Counted from the first letter of the stretch, positions 8,149 through 17,963 are shown. The stretch is DNA of 59,022 nt from CAWIOX01 sp963837775 (GCA_963837775.1 CAWIOX010000028.1:1-59022); one strand, 5' to 3'. Made by a program: numbers and translations. Notes: generated from the sequence alone by a model not told the origin.

Positions 8149-9943
8149 ATGCAGTTTCTCGACAATGCCGCCGCCGTTCCTGTTCTTCACCGGCAAGGGC
8201 GGCGTCGGCAAGACTTCGCTGGCCTGCGCCACTGCGGTGGCTCTGGCCGATCAGGGCCGGCGCGTGCTGCTGGTGTCAGCACCGATCCGGCGTCGAACGT
8301 CGGCCAGGTGTTCGGCATCGAGATCGGCAATCGCGTCACCACGGTGGATGCGGTGCCGGGCCTGGCGGCGCTGGAAATCGATCCGCAGGCGGCGGCCCAG
8401 CTGTACCGCGACCAGATCGTCGGCCCGGTGCGCGGCGTGTTGCCGGACGCGGTGGTCAGGAGCATCGAGGAACAGTTGTCCGGCGCCTGCACCACCGAGA
8501 TCGCCGCGTTCGACGAGTTCACCGCGCTGCTGACCGATCCGGCGCTGCGTCGATGCCTACGACCACATCGTGTTCGACACCGCGCCGACCGGCCACACGA
8601 TCCGCCTGCTGCAACTGCCGGGCGCGTGGAGATGGTTTCCTGGAGGACGGCAAGGGCGATGCGTCCTGCCTGGGCCCGCTGGCCGGGCTGGAAAAGCAGC
8701 GCGCCCAGTATCATGCGGCGGTCGAGGCGCTGGCCGATCCGGTGCGCACGCGCCTGATTCTGGTCGCGCGCGCCCAAAGTGCGACGCTGCGCGAAGCGGC
8801 GCGCACCCATGAAGAGCTGGCGGCGATCGGCCTCAGGCAGCAAACTCTGGTGATCAACGGCATCCTGCCGCAGCGCGAAGCCGCGCACGATGCGCTGGCC
8901 GCCGCCGTGTTCAAGCGCGAGCAGCAGGCGCTGGCCGACGATGCCGGCGGCCCTGCAGGCGCTGCCGACCGACCATGTGGCGCTGAAACCATTCAATCTG
9001 GTCGGGCTGGATGCGCTGCGCCAGTTGCTGAGCGCAGACGAGCCATCGTCCGCTAACGAATCGGCACCGATACCAGCGTTCAACGCGCCCGGCGCTGGGC
9101 ACGCTGGTCGACGACATCGCCGCCGACGGCCACGGGCTGATCATGCTGATGGGCAAAGGCGGCGTCGGCAAGACCACGCTGGCGGCGGCGGTCGCGGTGG
9201 CGCTGGCCAGCCGCGGCCTCCGGTGCATCTGACCACCTCCGATCCGGCTGCGCATCTGGCCGAAACCCTGGACGGCACGCTGGAACAACCTGACGCGTCA
9301 GCCGCATCGATCCGCAGGCGGAAACCGCGCGCTACCGGCAGCACGTGCTCGACACCAAGGGCACGAACCTGGATGCGCCGGGCCGCGCGCTGCTGGAAGA
9401 AGACCTGCGCTCGCCCTGCACCGAGGAAATCGCGGTGTTTCAGGCGTTCTCGCGCGTCGATCCGCGAGGCCGGCAAGAAGTTCGTGGTGATGGATACCGC
9501 GCCGACCGGCCACACGCTGCTGTTGCTGGACGCCACCGGCGCCTATCACCGCGAAGTGGCGCGCCAGATGAGCGACCCGCATCTGCATTTCACCACCCCG
9601 ATGATGCAGCTGCAGGACCCGGACCGGACCAAGGTGCTGCTGGTGACGCTGGCCGAAACCACGCCGGTGCTGGAAGCGGCCAACCTGCAAGCCGACCTGC
9701 GCCGCGCCGGCATCGAGCCCTGGGCCTGGATCGTCAACAACAGCCTGGTCGCCGCCCAGCCGCAATCGCCCCTGCTGCGCCGGCGCGCGCGCCAACGAAC
9801 TGGCGCAGATCGAGCTGGTGGCAAGCCAGCACGCGCAACGCATTGCCGTGGTGCCGCTGCTGGCCGAGGAACCGGTCGGCGTCGCGCGCCTGCTGGCGCT
9901 GACTGGCGACACATCACAATTGACTGAGGCCGGAAGCGCATGA
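8149..9943 (+). CDS. arsA: ArsA arsenite-stimulated ATPase, about ten frameshifts
   Basis: A soluble ATPase that energises arsenite export. Two homologous halves are seen, each with a deviant Walker A: GKGGVGKTS near 8190 and GKGGVGKTT near 9150. Each half also has STDPASN/TSDPAAH and the switch DTAPTGHT (near 8580 and 9495). The start MQFLDNAA at 8149 is 14 nt after arsD. Frames change near 8170, 8277, 8553, 8633, 8943, 9092, 9218, 9300, 9455 and 9785. No in-frame stop interrupts, all nucleotide-binding motifs survive and the end (QLTEAGSA) is reached. By frame bookkeeping seven shifts are extra bases and three are missing bases. Sequence error is the simplest reading; a pseudogene would be the alternative, and it would stop ArsA-driven transport. 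Confidence 0.8.
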
Positions 9944-9976
9944 CAAACATCACTAATAAACAATCAGGAGCCGAGC

Positions 9977-11063
9977 ATGTCCGCCCCATGTGAAATCATC
10001 GCGAAACAGGCGGCCGGCGCGCCGCTGAATCTGTTCGAGCGCTACCTGACGGTCTGGGTTGCGCTGTGCATCGTGCTCGGGATTGCGCTGGGCCAGGGCT
10101 GGCCGCAGCTGTTCCAGGCGATCGGCGCGATGGAAGTCGCGAAGGTCAACCTGCCGGTCGGCCTGCTGATCTGGGTGATGATCATCCCGATGCTGGTCAA
10201 GATCGACTTCGGCGCGCTGCATCAGGTGCGCCAGCACGGCAAGGGCATCGCGGTCACGCTGTTCGTGAACTGGGCGGTGAAGCCGTTTTCGATGGCGCTG
10301 CTGGGCTGGCTGTTCGTGCGGCACTGGTTTGCGCCGTATCTGCCCAGCGCGCAGATCGATTCCTACATCGCCGGCCTGATCCTGCTGGCGGCCGCGCCCT
10401 GCACCGCGATGGTGTTCGTCTGGAGCCGGCTGACCAACGGCGACCCTTATTTCACGCTGTCGCAGGTCGCGATCAACGACCTGATCATGGTGTTCGCGTT
10501 CGCGCCGCTGGTCGGCCTGCTGCTGGGCGTGTCCAGCATCGCGGTGCCGTGGGCCACGCTGCTGACTTCGGTCGTGCTGTACATCGTGCTGCCGGTGATC
10601 ATCGCGCAGATGCTGCGCCGGGCGCTGCTGGCCAAGGGCGCGGCCGCGTTCGATGCGGCGCTGCACAAGATCCAGCCGTGGTCGGTGTCGGCGCTGCTGG
10701 CTGACGCTGGTGCTGCTGTTCGCGTTCCAGGGCGATGCGATCCTGCAGCAGCCGCTGGTGATTGCGCTGCTGGCGGTGCCGATCCTGATCCAGGTGTTCT
10801 TCAATGCGGCACTCGCCTACTGGCTCAACAAGCAGGTCGGCGAACAGCATGCGGTGGCCGGCCCGTCGGCGCTGATCGGCGCGTCCAACTTCTTCGAGCT
10901 GGCGGTGGCGGCCGCGATCAGCCTGTTCGGTTTCGAGTCCGGCGCCGCGCTGGCCACCGTGGTCGGGGTGCTGATCGAAGTGCCGGTGATGCTGCTGGTG
11001 GTGAAGGTGGTGAATGCGAGCAAGCCCTGGTATGAAGCCGGCCAGCGCGATGCACGCGGATAA
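9977..11063 (+). CDS. acr3: ACR3-family arsenite permease, one frameshift
   Basis: Inner-membrane As(III) carrier of the ACR3/BART superfamily with ten predicted helices. It starts MSAPCEIIAKQ. Helix text such as VWVALCIVLGIALGQ, LLIWVMIIPMLVKIDF and AAPCTAMVFVWSRLTNGDP is diagnostic of ACR3; the cysteine in APCTAMVF is the family's conserved transport cysteine. An extra base near 10700 breaks the frame; the continuation (TLVLLFAFQGDAIL to GPSALIGASNFFELAVA) finishes the last helices. Total length is 3n+1. It is the last gene of the ars operon and converges on phoX, with a shared hairpin between them. Confidence 0.88.
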
Positions 11064-11085
11064 ACCGCCGCGCTAAAGCAAAAAA

Positions 11086-11120
11086 ACCGTTCCGGGCGGG
11101 CTTTCCCGCTCCGGAACGGT
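11086..11120. terminator. Bidirectional hairpin between acr3 and phoX
   Basis: ACCGTTCCGG (11086-11095) pairs perfectly with CCGGAACGGT (11111-11120), with an inner GCGGG/CCCGC pairing. On the minus strand it is followed by a run of seven T (A-run at 11080-11086), a classical intrinsic terminator for phoX. On the plus strand it can end the ars transcript but lacks a following T-run. Confidence 0.8.
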
Positions 11121-11133
11121 CAGCGCTTGCGGT

Positions 11134-13085
11134 TTAGACCGATAGCGGCAGGCCCTGGATGTAGCCGACGCCGCCGCCGTGCTTGTTCTTGTAGTTGCGG
11201 TTGATCAGCGGGTCCAGCTCCTGATAGACCTTGGCGTGCAGGCCGCCGCTCACATTGCCGGCGCCATCCCTGGTCAGCAGCCAGTCGCCGGGGTGCTGGA
11301 AGTTGCTCATGATGTAGGCGAAGCCGTTCAGGTTATCGACCGCCTGCAGGCCGGTCGATTCGGCGCCGGCCGGACAGGACAGGATGCGGCGACAGCAGCT
11401 TGCTGTCGACGTTGTAGGCCCACAGGAAGTTGTTGACGTGCAGCGCACTGTCTTCGCCGATGAACAGGGTGCGCAGCCGCTCGGAAAACTTGAGGTTGTC
11501 GGGATTGGCGATCCGGTTCTGGTCGGCCAGGTTGCCGATCGCGTCCGGCACCGCCAGATCCGCGCCCACCAGCGCCGGCACGGTCGCCATGAATACCGGC
11601 ACCCAGGCACTATCGATCGCGACGCCGGCATTGTCTGTCTGGCCGCCGGCCAGATCCAGCTGATACACCGCGCCGGCCTTGGGGCCCTTGACATGAATGT
11701 CGGTGCTGCCGTTGGTCATGGTGCCCTGAATGTAGGACATGGCCAGATAGGCTTTCTTGTCCCTGGCATTGAAGGTCACGCCTTCCATTTTGGTGAAACC
11801 CAGGCTACCGCCCTTGAAGGCCGCATAGCGATGGGTTTCCAGGAAGATCGCGGCCTGTTCCCTGCCCGGCACGAATCTGACCCAGTTGAATTTTCCGCTA
11901 AAGCCGATCCTGGTATAGCTGGCATCTTGCGGATCGGCGGTCTTCACATCGACGATGTCGGCCGCCTTCAGGCTATCGGCCAGCGCTTCGATTTCAGCGC
12001 TGCTGGCATGGCCGAGCCGGATCCAGCCAAGGTCGGCGGAGCCGCCGTTGTCCGCCGTCTTTTGCTGTCCACTTCGCCACGTACAGGGTGCCGGCCGAAA
12101 GATCGGCCGCCCGGTCGGCGATGAACATGAACAGGCCGCTATTGCTGAAATCGTCGCCCATCAGCACGGTGCGCTGATCCGGCATCACTTGCACCAACTC
12201 GTGCGAGATGCGGCCCATGCAGTAATGTTTTTTCACCGAGCCGGTGCCATCCGGCTTGACGCTGATTTCCGGCATGTGGCCGTAGTGGTAGGGATTGGCC
12301 CGGGTTGGATCGCCGAACAGATTCTGGCTGAACGCCTTGAAACCGGCGTCGTTGGCGGCAATCGTTGCATCCGGCTCGTATTCTTCACTCGACAGATGGG
12401 TATTCCATGGCGAAATGCTGGCGCCGCAAGTAATCCACAGGCCGTGGGCCGGCGCCGTATCGACCGTTGCGTATTTGACCAGTTTCAGATGGCCGGTCTT
12501 CTGGTCCTGATCCAGCGTCAGGATCGCAATCGGCGACGGCAGCTTGCCGTACATATCGGCCCCGGCCGAATTGGTCGTTGTGTACTCGAACTGCACTACT
12601 GCAAACACCGTATTGCCGGCGATGCCGGGAACCGTTGCATGATCCAGCTTGAGCAGGGTATAGCCGTCCGGGCAGTCCGAATAAAATTGCGGCTGGCCGG
12701 CGGCGCTGGCATCCAGGATGGGCTGGCCGTCGATATCGAAATAGCCGCCGGCCAGCAACGTGCCGCCCTTGCCATCAGGCACCTGGTCGCCGGTGACGAA
12801 AAACGGCTGATAGCTCAATGCTACTTCCTGTTTGCTGCCGTCGGACAATTGCAACAGCATTTTCGATTTCACGCTGGTGGTGGCCTGATCCACGGCCGTG
12901 CCCGGCGCGTCCATCGACATGAAAGAAACCGCAGTAAGCGTGGCTGCAGACGCCGCTATCGCGGCAGTGCTGCTGCCGCCGGCGGCCAGCAACATCGCAT
13001 TGCCAAATCCGGCAACCGGCAACAGCGGTGCGCCGGCCAGCATTTTCAGGACACTGCGGCGCTTGCTGTCAGTAATATCGTGCAT
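11134..13085 (-). CDS. phoX: PhoX-family (DUF839) alkaline phosphatase with Tat signal, two frameshifts
   Basis: A probable secreted calcium-dependent phosphatase that releases phosphate from esters in the periplasm or outside. The N-terminus MHDITDSKRRSVLKML contains a twin-arginine motif (RRSVLK), then a hydrophobic stretch to AAGGSS, which agrees with Tat export of a folded metalloenzyme. The DUF839 core includes LWITCGASISPWNTHLSSEEYEP and YCMGRISHELVQVMPD. Frame changes near 12070 and 11390 split it in three; each piece continues the family, and the length is 3n+2, as expected for two extra bases. GAGGAG precedes the start by about 11 nt. It converges with the ars operon; a link between phosphate scavenging and arsenate competition is speculation. 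Confidence 0.82.
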
Positions 13086-13108
13086 CTGGAAAACTCCTCA
13101 ATCGGTAC

Positions 13109-13138
13109 CGGAATAAGTGACAGCGGGATAAGTAGCAG
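13109..13138. repeat. Tandem 15-mers upstream of phoX
   Basis: Two adjacent 15-nt units, CGGAATAAGTGACAG and CGGGATAAGTAGCAG, match at 12 of 15 positions. They lie 24 nt upstream of the phoX start codon inside the 302-nt spacer between phoX and the diguanylate cyclase. On the phoX strand each unit begins CTG, with a loose likeness to a Pho box, but real Pho boxes repeat every 11 nt. The rest of 13086-13387 shows nothing else recognisable. Confidence 0.4.
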
Positions 13139-13387
13139 CGCTGCCGACGCTGTTGCATTGCGGATTGCGGACGCAGACTTGAAAACGCCCGATAACATTG
13201 CATGTGTGAAAATGTACAGCGGGATTGTGACCGTCCAATGACGACAGCGGCATCGATAGAATGCTTGGCAAAGCGCGGGCCGCCATTTACTATCAGCCTG
13301 ATTGTCATCAGCTGCTCCAAACCACGGCCCAGGCCTTCCCGCTTCAAACGCAGGCGGCAGATTATTAATAGCAGGAGAATTCCACCA

Positions 13388-14848
13388 GTGTCCGAGCTGT
13401 CATCCCCCCTTGATTTCGAGCACATGTTCGAGCTGGCCCCGATTTCGCTGTGGCTGGAAGACTACAGTGCACTCAAACGCCTGTTCGACCAGTGGCGCGC
13501 CGACGGCGTGACCGACTTCAACGCGCATGTCCGGCAAGCGCCCGAACTGGTCGCGCAGTGTGCGGCCTGCCTGAAGGTAGTGAAAGTCAACCAGCGCACG
13601 CTGCAACTGTTTGCCGCCGCCAGCCAGGAACAACTGGTATCGCAGCTGTCGCAGGTGTTCCGCGACGACATGCTGGAACAATTCATCGAAGAACTGGCGC
13701 AGTTATGGGCCGGCCAGCCGGGTTTCTCGAACCAGACCGTCAACTATGCGCTGGACGGGCGGCGGCTGGATATCCAGATCCATGCCCGTATCCTGCAGGG
13801 CCATGAGGCCAGCTGGGACCGGGTGCTGGTATCGCTGGAAGACATCAGCGCGCGGGTGCAGGCGGAACGGCAGCAGGCACAGAGCGCGCAATATGCGCGC
13901 GACCTGTTCGAGCATTCTCCGGTGTCGCTCTGGGTCGAGGATTTCAGCGCGATAAAACGCCTGCTTGATGAGGCGCGTGCGTGCGGCATTCAGGATTTCC
14001 GGGTGTTCATGAACGTGCATCCGGAGTTTGTCAGCCGCTGCATGCAGGAAATCCGCGTGATCGACGTCAACCGCCACACGCTGGAGATGTTTGGCGCCAG
14101 CACCAAGGAAATCTTGTTCAATAACCTGAGCAAGATCTTCCGTGACGAAATGCGCGATTCCTTTGCCGAGCAGTTGCTGGACCTGTGGCAGGGCAAGACC
14201 GAGCAACAGCGCGAGGTGGTCAATTATTCGCTCAGCGGCGAACTGATCAACATCCACCTGCAGTTCTCGGTGCTGGCAGGGCATGAAGCGCGCTGGGACA
14301 TGGTGCTGGTGTCGCTGGTCGACATCACCGCCCGCAAGAAAGCCGAAGCCTATCTCGAATATCTGGGCAAGCACGACACCCTGACCCAGTTGCGCAACCG
14401 CGCTTATTACGTGGAAGAACTCAACCGCCTGTCGCGCAAGGGGCCGTGGCCGCTGAGCGTGATCGCGATCGACCTCAATGGCCTGAAACGCATCAACGAC
14501 GAAGGCGGCCATGTGGCCGGCGATGCGCTGCTGCGCCGCGCCGGAGAAGTGCTGGCCAAGACCGTCGACGCACCGGACTGCGCGGCGCGCATCGGCGGCG
14601 ACGAGTTCATGATCCTGCTGCCGGGCTCCGACGAGCGCGCCGCGCTGGGCATGATGGAGCGCATCGCGTCCCTGGTCGAGCTGAACAATCAGTTCTACCC
14701 CGGCCAGAGACTGAGTCTGGCGATGGGCTCCGCCAGTTGCCGCTCCGGCGACCAGATGGAAGCCACCTTGCACGAGGCCGACCGCATCATGTATGCGGCC
14801 AAAAGCCGCTATTACAGCGAACACCAGATCGACCGCCGGCAAAACTGA
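13388..14848 (+). CDS. Diguanylate cyclase with tandem PAS-like sensor repeats
   Basis: Makes cyclic di-GMP. The start is GTG at 13388 with AGGAGA at 13373-13378; longer in-frame starts lack a binding site. Residues 8-160 and 168-320 are clear duplicates of one PAS-like unit: each has (A/S)P(I/V)SLW(L/V)ED(Y/F)SA(L/I)KRL, a VN(R/Q)TL-like core and a GHEA(S/R)WD strand ending VLVSL-DI-AR. The GGDEF domain (about 325-475) has an intact GGDEF at 403-407 and DLNGLKRIND for metal binding. The inhibitory site is not canonical: DAPD stands where RxxD is expected, so product inhibition is probably lost. No membrane segment is seen, so it is a cytosolic sensor with unknown ligand. Confidence 0.88.
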   Translation: MSELSSPLDFEHMFELAPISLWLEDYSALKRLFDQWRADGVTDFNAHVRQAPELVAQCAACLKVVKVNQRTLQLFAAASQEQLVSQLSQVFRDDMLEQFIEELAQLWAGQPGFSNQTVNYALDGRRLDIQIHARILQGHEASWDRVLVSLEDISARVQAERQQAQSAQYARDLFEHSPVSLWVEDFSAIKRLLDEARACGIQDFRVFMNVHPEFVSRCMQEIRVIDVNRHTLEMFGASTKEILFNNLSKIFRDEMRDSFAEQLLDLWQGKTEQQREVVNYSLSGELINIHLQFSVLAGHEARWDMVLVSLVDITARKKAEAYLEYLGKHDTLTQLRNRAYYVEELNRLSRKGPWPLSVIAIDLNGLKRINDEGGHVAGDALLRRAGEVLAKTVDAPDCAARIGGDEFMILLPGSDERAALGMMERIASLVELNNQFYPGQRLSLAMGSASCRSGDQMEATLHEADRIMYAAKSRYYSEHQIDRRQN

Positions 14849-14855
14849 AGCGCAC

Positions 14856-14884
14856 AAAAAAACCAGCCCGATGCTGGTTTTTTT
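14856..14884. terminator. Bidirectional terminator between the cyclase and ligase genes
   Basis: AAAAAAACCAGC (14856-14867) and GCTGGTTTTTTT (14873-14884) form a perfect 12-bp stem with a 5-nt loop and a T-run on both strands. It lies between two convergent genes. Confidence 0.9.
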
Positions 14885-14907
14885 ACGCCACTTCAAACCC
14901 GCAGCAA

Positions 14908-15784
14908 TTACTCGGCTGCGCGCACCCGCATGAAACTGGTAAAGCGCGGCAAGCCGTTCGGCGTGCGTTCGCGGTAGCGGTAAGTCACGACACTGCCGAG
15001 CGGCGGCGGCGTCCGGCGCTGCGCGTCGCTCAGGCCGCTGGCCAGGCGAAAACGCCGGCCGTCGGGACCCTCCATCAGCAACGCGCCGCACATTCCCTGC
15101 ATATTTCCCCTGCCCCGGCAGATGGGCCACCACCGTGGCTTCGGCGTCATGCTGCGGCTTGAGTTTCAGCAGTACATCGCTGCGCCCGGTTTGCCACGGC
15201 GCATCGGCACGGTGCAGCATCAGGCCCTCGCCGCCGTCCTGCACCACCTGCTGCAACCGGGCGTGCAGCGCCCGGCGGTCGGCGATGCGCTCCTGCCGCA
15301 CCACATGCAGCCAGCCCGGATTGGCCTGCGCGACGCTGGCCTGCAACGCCGCGACGCGCTCGCTGAAGGTGCCGGGCGCTTGCGGCCACTCGTAGACCTG
15401 ATAGCTGATCGATCGCCACTCGGCATCGTCAGCGCTCTGGCGCCGCACCGCTGCCGACAGCCGGTCGAAATTGCGCCGGCCCATCCACAACTCGCCATCC
15501 AGCGGGTGCGGCGGCAGCCCGGCCACAAACCAGTCCGGCGCCGCAATGACCCTGCCGCTGCGAAAGCGCAGCACCCGGCCATCCCACAGTGCGCGCACGC
15601 CGTCGAGCTTTTCGCTCACCAGATAAGCAGCGGGATCGACCGCATCGGTGAAGTTCTGCGCCAGCAGCAGCGGCGGCGCGATATTGTCGGCCGCGGCGGC
15701 AACAGCATGCGCAGGCAAGGCCGGCTGCAGCACCCCGCCCAGCAACAGCAGCGCGATCAGATGGCGTAGCGCAGGCCGCTTCAT
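14908..15784 (-). CDS. ligE: Secreted-type ATP-dependent DNA ligase (LigE-like), one frameshift
   Basis: A minimal ATP-dependent DNA ligase with an N-terminal signal peptide (MKRPALRHLIALLLLGGVLQ, cleavage near PAHA). Such LigE enzymes are expected in the periplasm and have been linked to extracellular DNA handling, including biofilm matrix. Motif I is SEKLDGVRALWDG (nucleotidylated Lys about residue 59). DGELWMGR (motif III region), GGEGLMLHR (motif IV) and VLLKLKP (motif V) follow. The OB domain is reached after a frame change near 15105 and ends RFTSFMRVRAAE. Length is 3n+1, so one extra base. There is no BRCT or zinc domain, as usual for this class. Confidence 0.83.
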
Positions 15785-15969
15785 CGCCGGCCCCGCTGTG
15801 GAAAAAGAGGAATATCGCAGCGCATGATCATGCTCCTGGAAAATTTGACAACATTCTCAAAAGCAATAATTTAGCATGCATTGCAGACATGCAAACAAAA
15901 CCTGCGGCGATGACTGCATTGCGCACGCCAGTTCGATCATGCAAAATCAGCTCTTCGGATTTACGGAAA

Positions 15970-16689
15970 ATGATCATGACATCACCGATCGCAGCACATG
16001 GCGCTGCCGCAGTTGACGTCCCGACAGCGGTGTCGGCCGACGATCTGTGCGACGCCGCGCAGGCGCTGATTCACACGCGCCAGAATATTTCGCCCAAGCG
16101 GCTGGCCGCACCGGGGCCGAGTCCGGCGCAACTGGAGCAATTGCTGGCGGCGGCCGCCGCCGCGCCGGACCACGGCCAGCTGCATCCGTGGCGCTTCGTC
16201 ATCATCCCGCAGGACAAGCGCGCGCTGCTGGCCGAGGTGTTCGCGCAAGCATTGAGCGAGCGCGACCCGGACGCGACGCCGGAGCAGATCGCGTCCGCGC
16301 GCGAAAAGGCGCAGCGCGCGCCGCTGCTGATCCTGGCGGTGGCGCAGCTGGGGCCGGCCGAGCCGGACATCCCGGCGCCGGAACGCATGGTGTCGCTCGG
16401 TTGCGCGATCCAGAACATGCTGCTGACCGCGCATGCGATGGGCTTCGGCAGCGGGCTCACCAGCGGGCAGGCGATGAGCTCGCCGCACATGCGCACGCTG
16501 TTTGCGCTGACCGGGGGCGAGCAGCCGGTATGCTTCGTCAATATCGGCACCGCCGGCAAGCGCAAGCCGCAACGCATCCGGCCGGACCCGTGGCAATTCA
16601 CCAGCACGCTTATAAGAGGCAGATTGCGCCCGCACCAGCTCAATTCATGCGGCCCGGGCCGTAAAATATACTGGGGCATGTATTTTTAA
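15970..16689 (+). CDS. Nitroreductase-family FMN protein (YdjA-like)
   Basis: An FMN-dependent oxidoreductase of the nitroreductase superfamily. RQNISPKRLAAPGPS, then AAAAAPDHGQLHPWRFVIIP (FMN phosphate-binding region) and SLGCAIQNMLLTAHAMGFGSGL (flavin-binding helix) are family marks; KRKPQRIRPDP is near the usual end. Two close in-frame ATGs (15970, 15976) are possible starts; upstream sequence back to 15889 is open but does not look coding. The last 25 or so residues are unusual: the frame runs through low-quality-looking sequence into repeat copy B, whose TTTTTAAA supplies the TAA stop. The native end was probably replaced, or lost through a missed frameshift. Substrate unknown. Confidence 0.78.
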   Translation: MIMTSPIAAHGAAAVDVPTAVSADDLCDAAQALIHTRQNISPKRLAAPGPSPAQLEQLLAAAAAAPDHGQLHPWRFVIIPQDKRALLAEVFAQALSERDPDATPEQIASAREKAQRAPLLILAVAQLGPAEPDIPAPERMVSLGCAIQNMLLTAHAMGFGSGLTSGQAMSSPHMRTLFALTGGEQPVCFVNIGTAGKRKPQRIRPDPWQFTSTLIRGRLRPHQLNSCGPGRKIYWGMYF

Positions 16690-16739
16690 ATGCCCTTTAT
16701 ATACGTGCGGGAAAGCATTGTTTTAAACCCATACTCCCC
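16662..16739 (+). repeat. 78-nt dispersed intergenic element, copy B
   Basis: Related to copies A, C and D. Hairpin 1 is an A-rich arm with ATAC, loop TGGGGCAT, GTAT and a T-run (16664-16687). The GGCCAAT box is degenerate here (TGCCCTTTATA). GTGC-GGGAAA-GCAT makes hairpin 2 (16705-16718), and CATACTCCCC ends the element at 16730-16739. It overlaps the 3' end of the nitroreductase frame and lies 100 nt before the VIT-family gene. Confidence 0.7.
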
Positions 16740-16839
16740 ATAAAAATGCGTAAATAAGGGAGCCTTTGCAGCACCGCGCAGCTATTCGAATCGATTGCTT
16801 TAACAGACCCTGCTCACCCCGACAGAGAAAGAGACCACC

Positions 16840-17538
16840 ATGCACCGCACCCCTCATTCGGAACGCCATCGCAGCAATCGCATCGGCTGGCTGCGTGCCG
16901 CGGTACTGGGCGCCAACGACGGCATCGTCTCCACCGCCAGCCTGATGGTCGGCGTGGCGGCGGCCAGCGCCGGGCGCAACGAGTTGATCGTGGCCGGCGT
17001 GGCCGGGCTGGTGGCGGGCGCAATGTCGATGGCGGCCGGCGAATACGTGTCGGTCAGCTCGCAATCCGACACCGAGCAGGCCGACCTGGCGCGCGAACGC
17101 CTTGAGCTGGCCGCGCACCCCGAGCACGAACACCAGGAACTGGCAGCGATTTACGTCGCGCGCGGCCTGAGCCCGGAACTGGCGACGCAAGTGGCACGCC
17201 AGTTGATGCGACATGACGCGCTGGGCGCGCATGCACGCGACGAACTGGGCATGTCGGACATGGTCAGCGCGCGCCCGGTGCAGGCGGCGCTGACGTCGGC
17301 CGCCACTTTTTCAATCGGCGCCGCGTTGCCCTTGCTCACTGCGCTGCTGTCCCCGGCGCAACAACTGGTGCCGCTGATGGCCGGCACCTCGCTGGTATTT
17401 CTGACTGCACTGGGGGCGCTGGCGGCCCGCACCGGCGGCGCGCCGGTATTGCAGGCATCGCTGCGGGTCGCGTTCTGGGGTGCGCTGGCGATGGGGATCA
17501 CTGCCGGCGTGGGAAAACTGTTCGGCACCGTAGTGTAA
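16840..17538 (+). CDS. VIT1/CCC1-family membrane transporter (iron/manganese type)
   Basis: A 232-residue membrane protein of the vacuolar iron transporter family; bacterial members are thought to move Fe2+ or Mn2+ across the inner membrane. The first two helices carry RAAVLGANDGIVSTASLMVGVA and AGAMSMAAGEYVSVSSQSDTE, the hallmark metal-binding segments. A soluble acidic/histidine-rich loop follows (residues 70-140: ELAAHPEHEHQELAA and DALGAHARDELGM), as in family members with a cytosolic metal-binding hook. Three C-terminal helices end VGKLFGTVV. It stands alone between repeat copy B and the DUF2789 gene; no iron box is evident. Confidence 0.88.
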   Translation: MHRTPHSERHRSNRIGWLRAAVLGANDGIVSTASLMVGVAAASAGRNELIVAGVAGLVAGAMSMAAGEYVSVSSQSDTEQADLARERLELAAHPEHEHQELAAIYVARGLSPELATQVARQLMRHDALGAHARDELGMSDMVSARPVQAALTSAATFSIGAALPLLTALLSPAQQLVPLMAGTSLVFLTALGALAARTGGAPVLQASLRVAFWGALAMGITAGVGKLFGTVV

Positions 17539-17647
17539 ATTTGATGCTGCGCAACAATTTGAAAATTCGCGATAGTTTCATACACTGAGGGTGGCTCTTA
17601 TGCGCTCAATTGGCGCACCCAGCTTGAACTCACTTTAAGGAGATGTC

Positions 17648-17896
17648 ATGGAAAAGCCTGTACATCAGTTCACGGAACTGTTCGCCCAATTGGGCCTGCC
17701 GGCCGAATTGAACGCCATCAATCACTTCATCGATGTCCATACGCCGCTGGCACCCGACATTAGGCTGGCCGATGCGCCGTTCTGGACGCCGTCGCAAGCG
17801 GCATTTTTGCGCGAAGAAATTCTGGAAGATGCCGATTGGGCCGAAGTGATCGACCAACTCAATAGCGCGCTACGGACCGAGCATACGATACATTGA
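17648..17896 (+). CDS. DUF2789 family protein
   Basis: A small acidic protein of 82 residues with the DUF2789 start MEKPVHQFTELFAQLGLP and the block APFWTPSQAAFLREEILEDADWAEVIDQLN. The function of the family is unknown. AAGGAG at 17637-17642 is a good ribosome binding site for the ATG at 17648. It is monocistronic, with its own hairpin terminator 15 nt after the stop. Confidence 0.85.
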   Translation: MEKPVHQFTELFAQLGLPAELNAINHFIDVHTPLAPDIRLADAPFWTPSQAAFLREEILEDADWAEVIDQLNSALRTEHTIH

Positions 17897-17911
17897 CCGG
17901 CATCCTGCCGT

Positions 17912-17946
17912 CACCTGTCCGGCATAACCCTCAGGCCGGACAGGTG
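17912..17946. terminator. Hairpin between DUF2789 and puuA
   Basis: CACCTGTCCGGC (17912-17923) pairs perfectly with GCCGGACAGGTG (17935-17946) around an 11-nt loop. It lies between convergent genes. Neither side has a strong T-run, so it may act as a weak terminator or a 3' stabilising stem. Confidence 0.6.
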
Positions 17947-17963
17947 CCTGCAAAGCTGGCAGC

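Noticed and set aside
13703..15784. A 693-codon open frame on the minus strand
   Set aside because: Only its first third is the DNA ligase; the rest is the antisense of the diguanylate cyclase gene reached through the ligase frameshift. The cyclase strand has the GGDEF motif and a terminator at its end.
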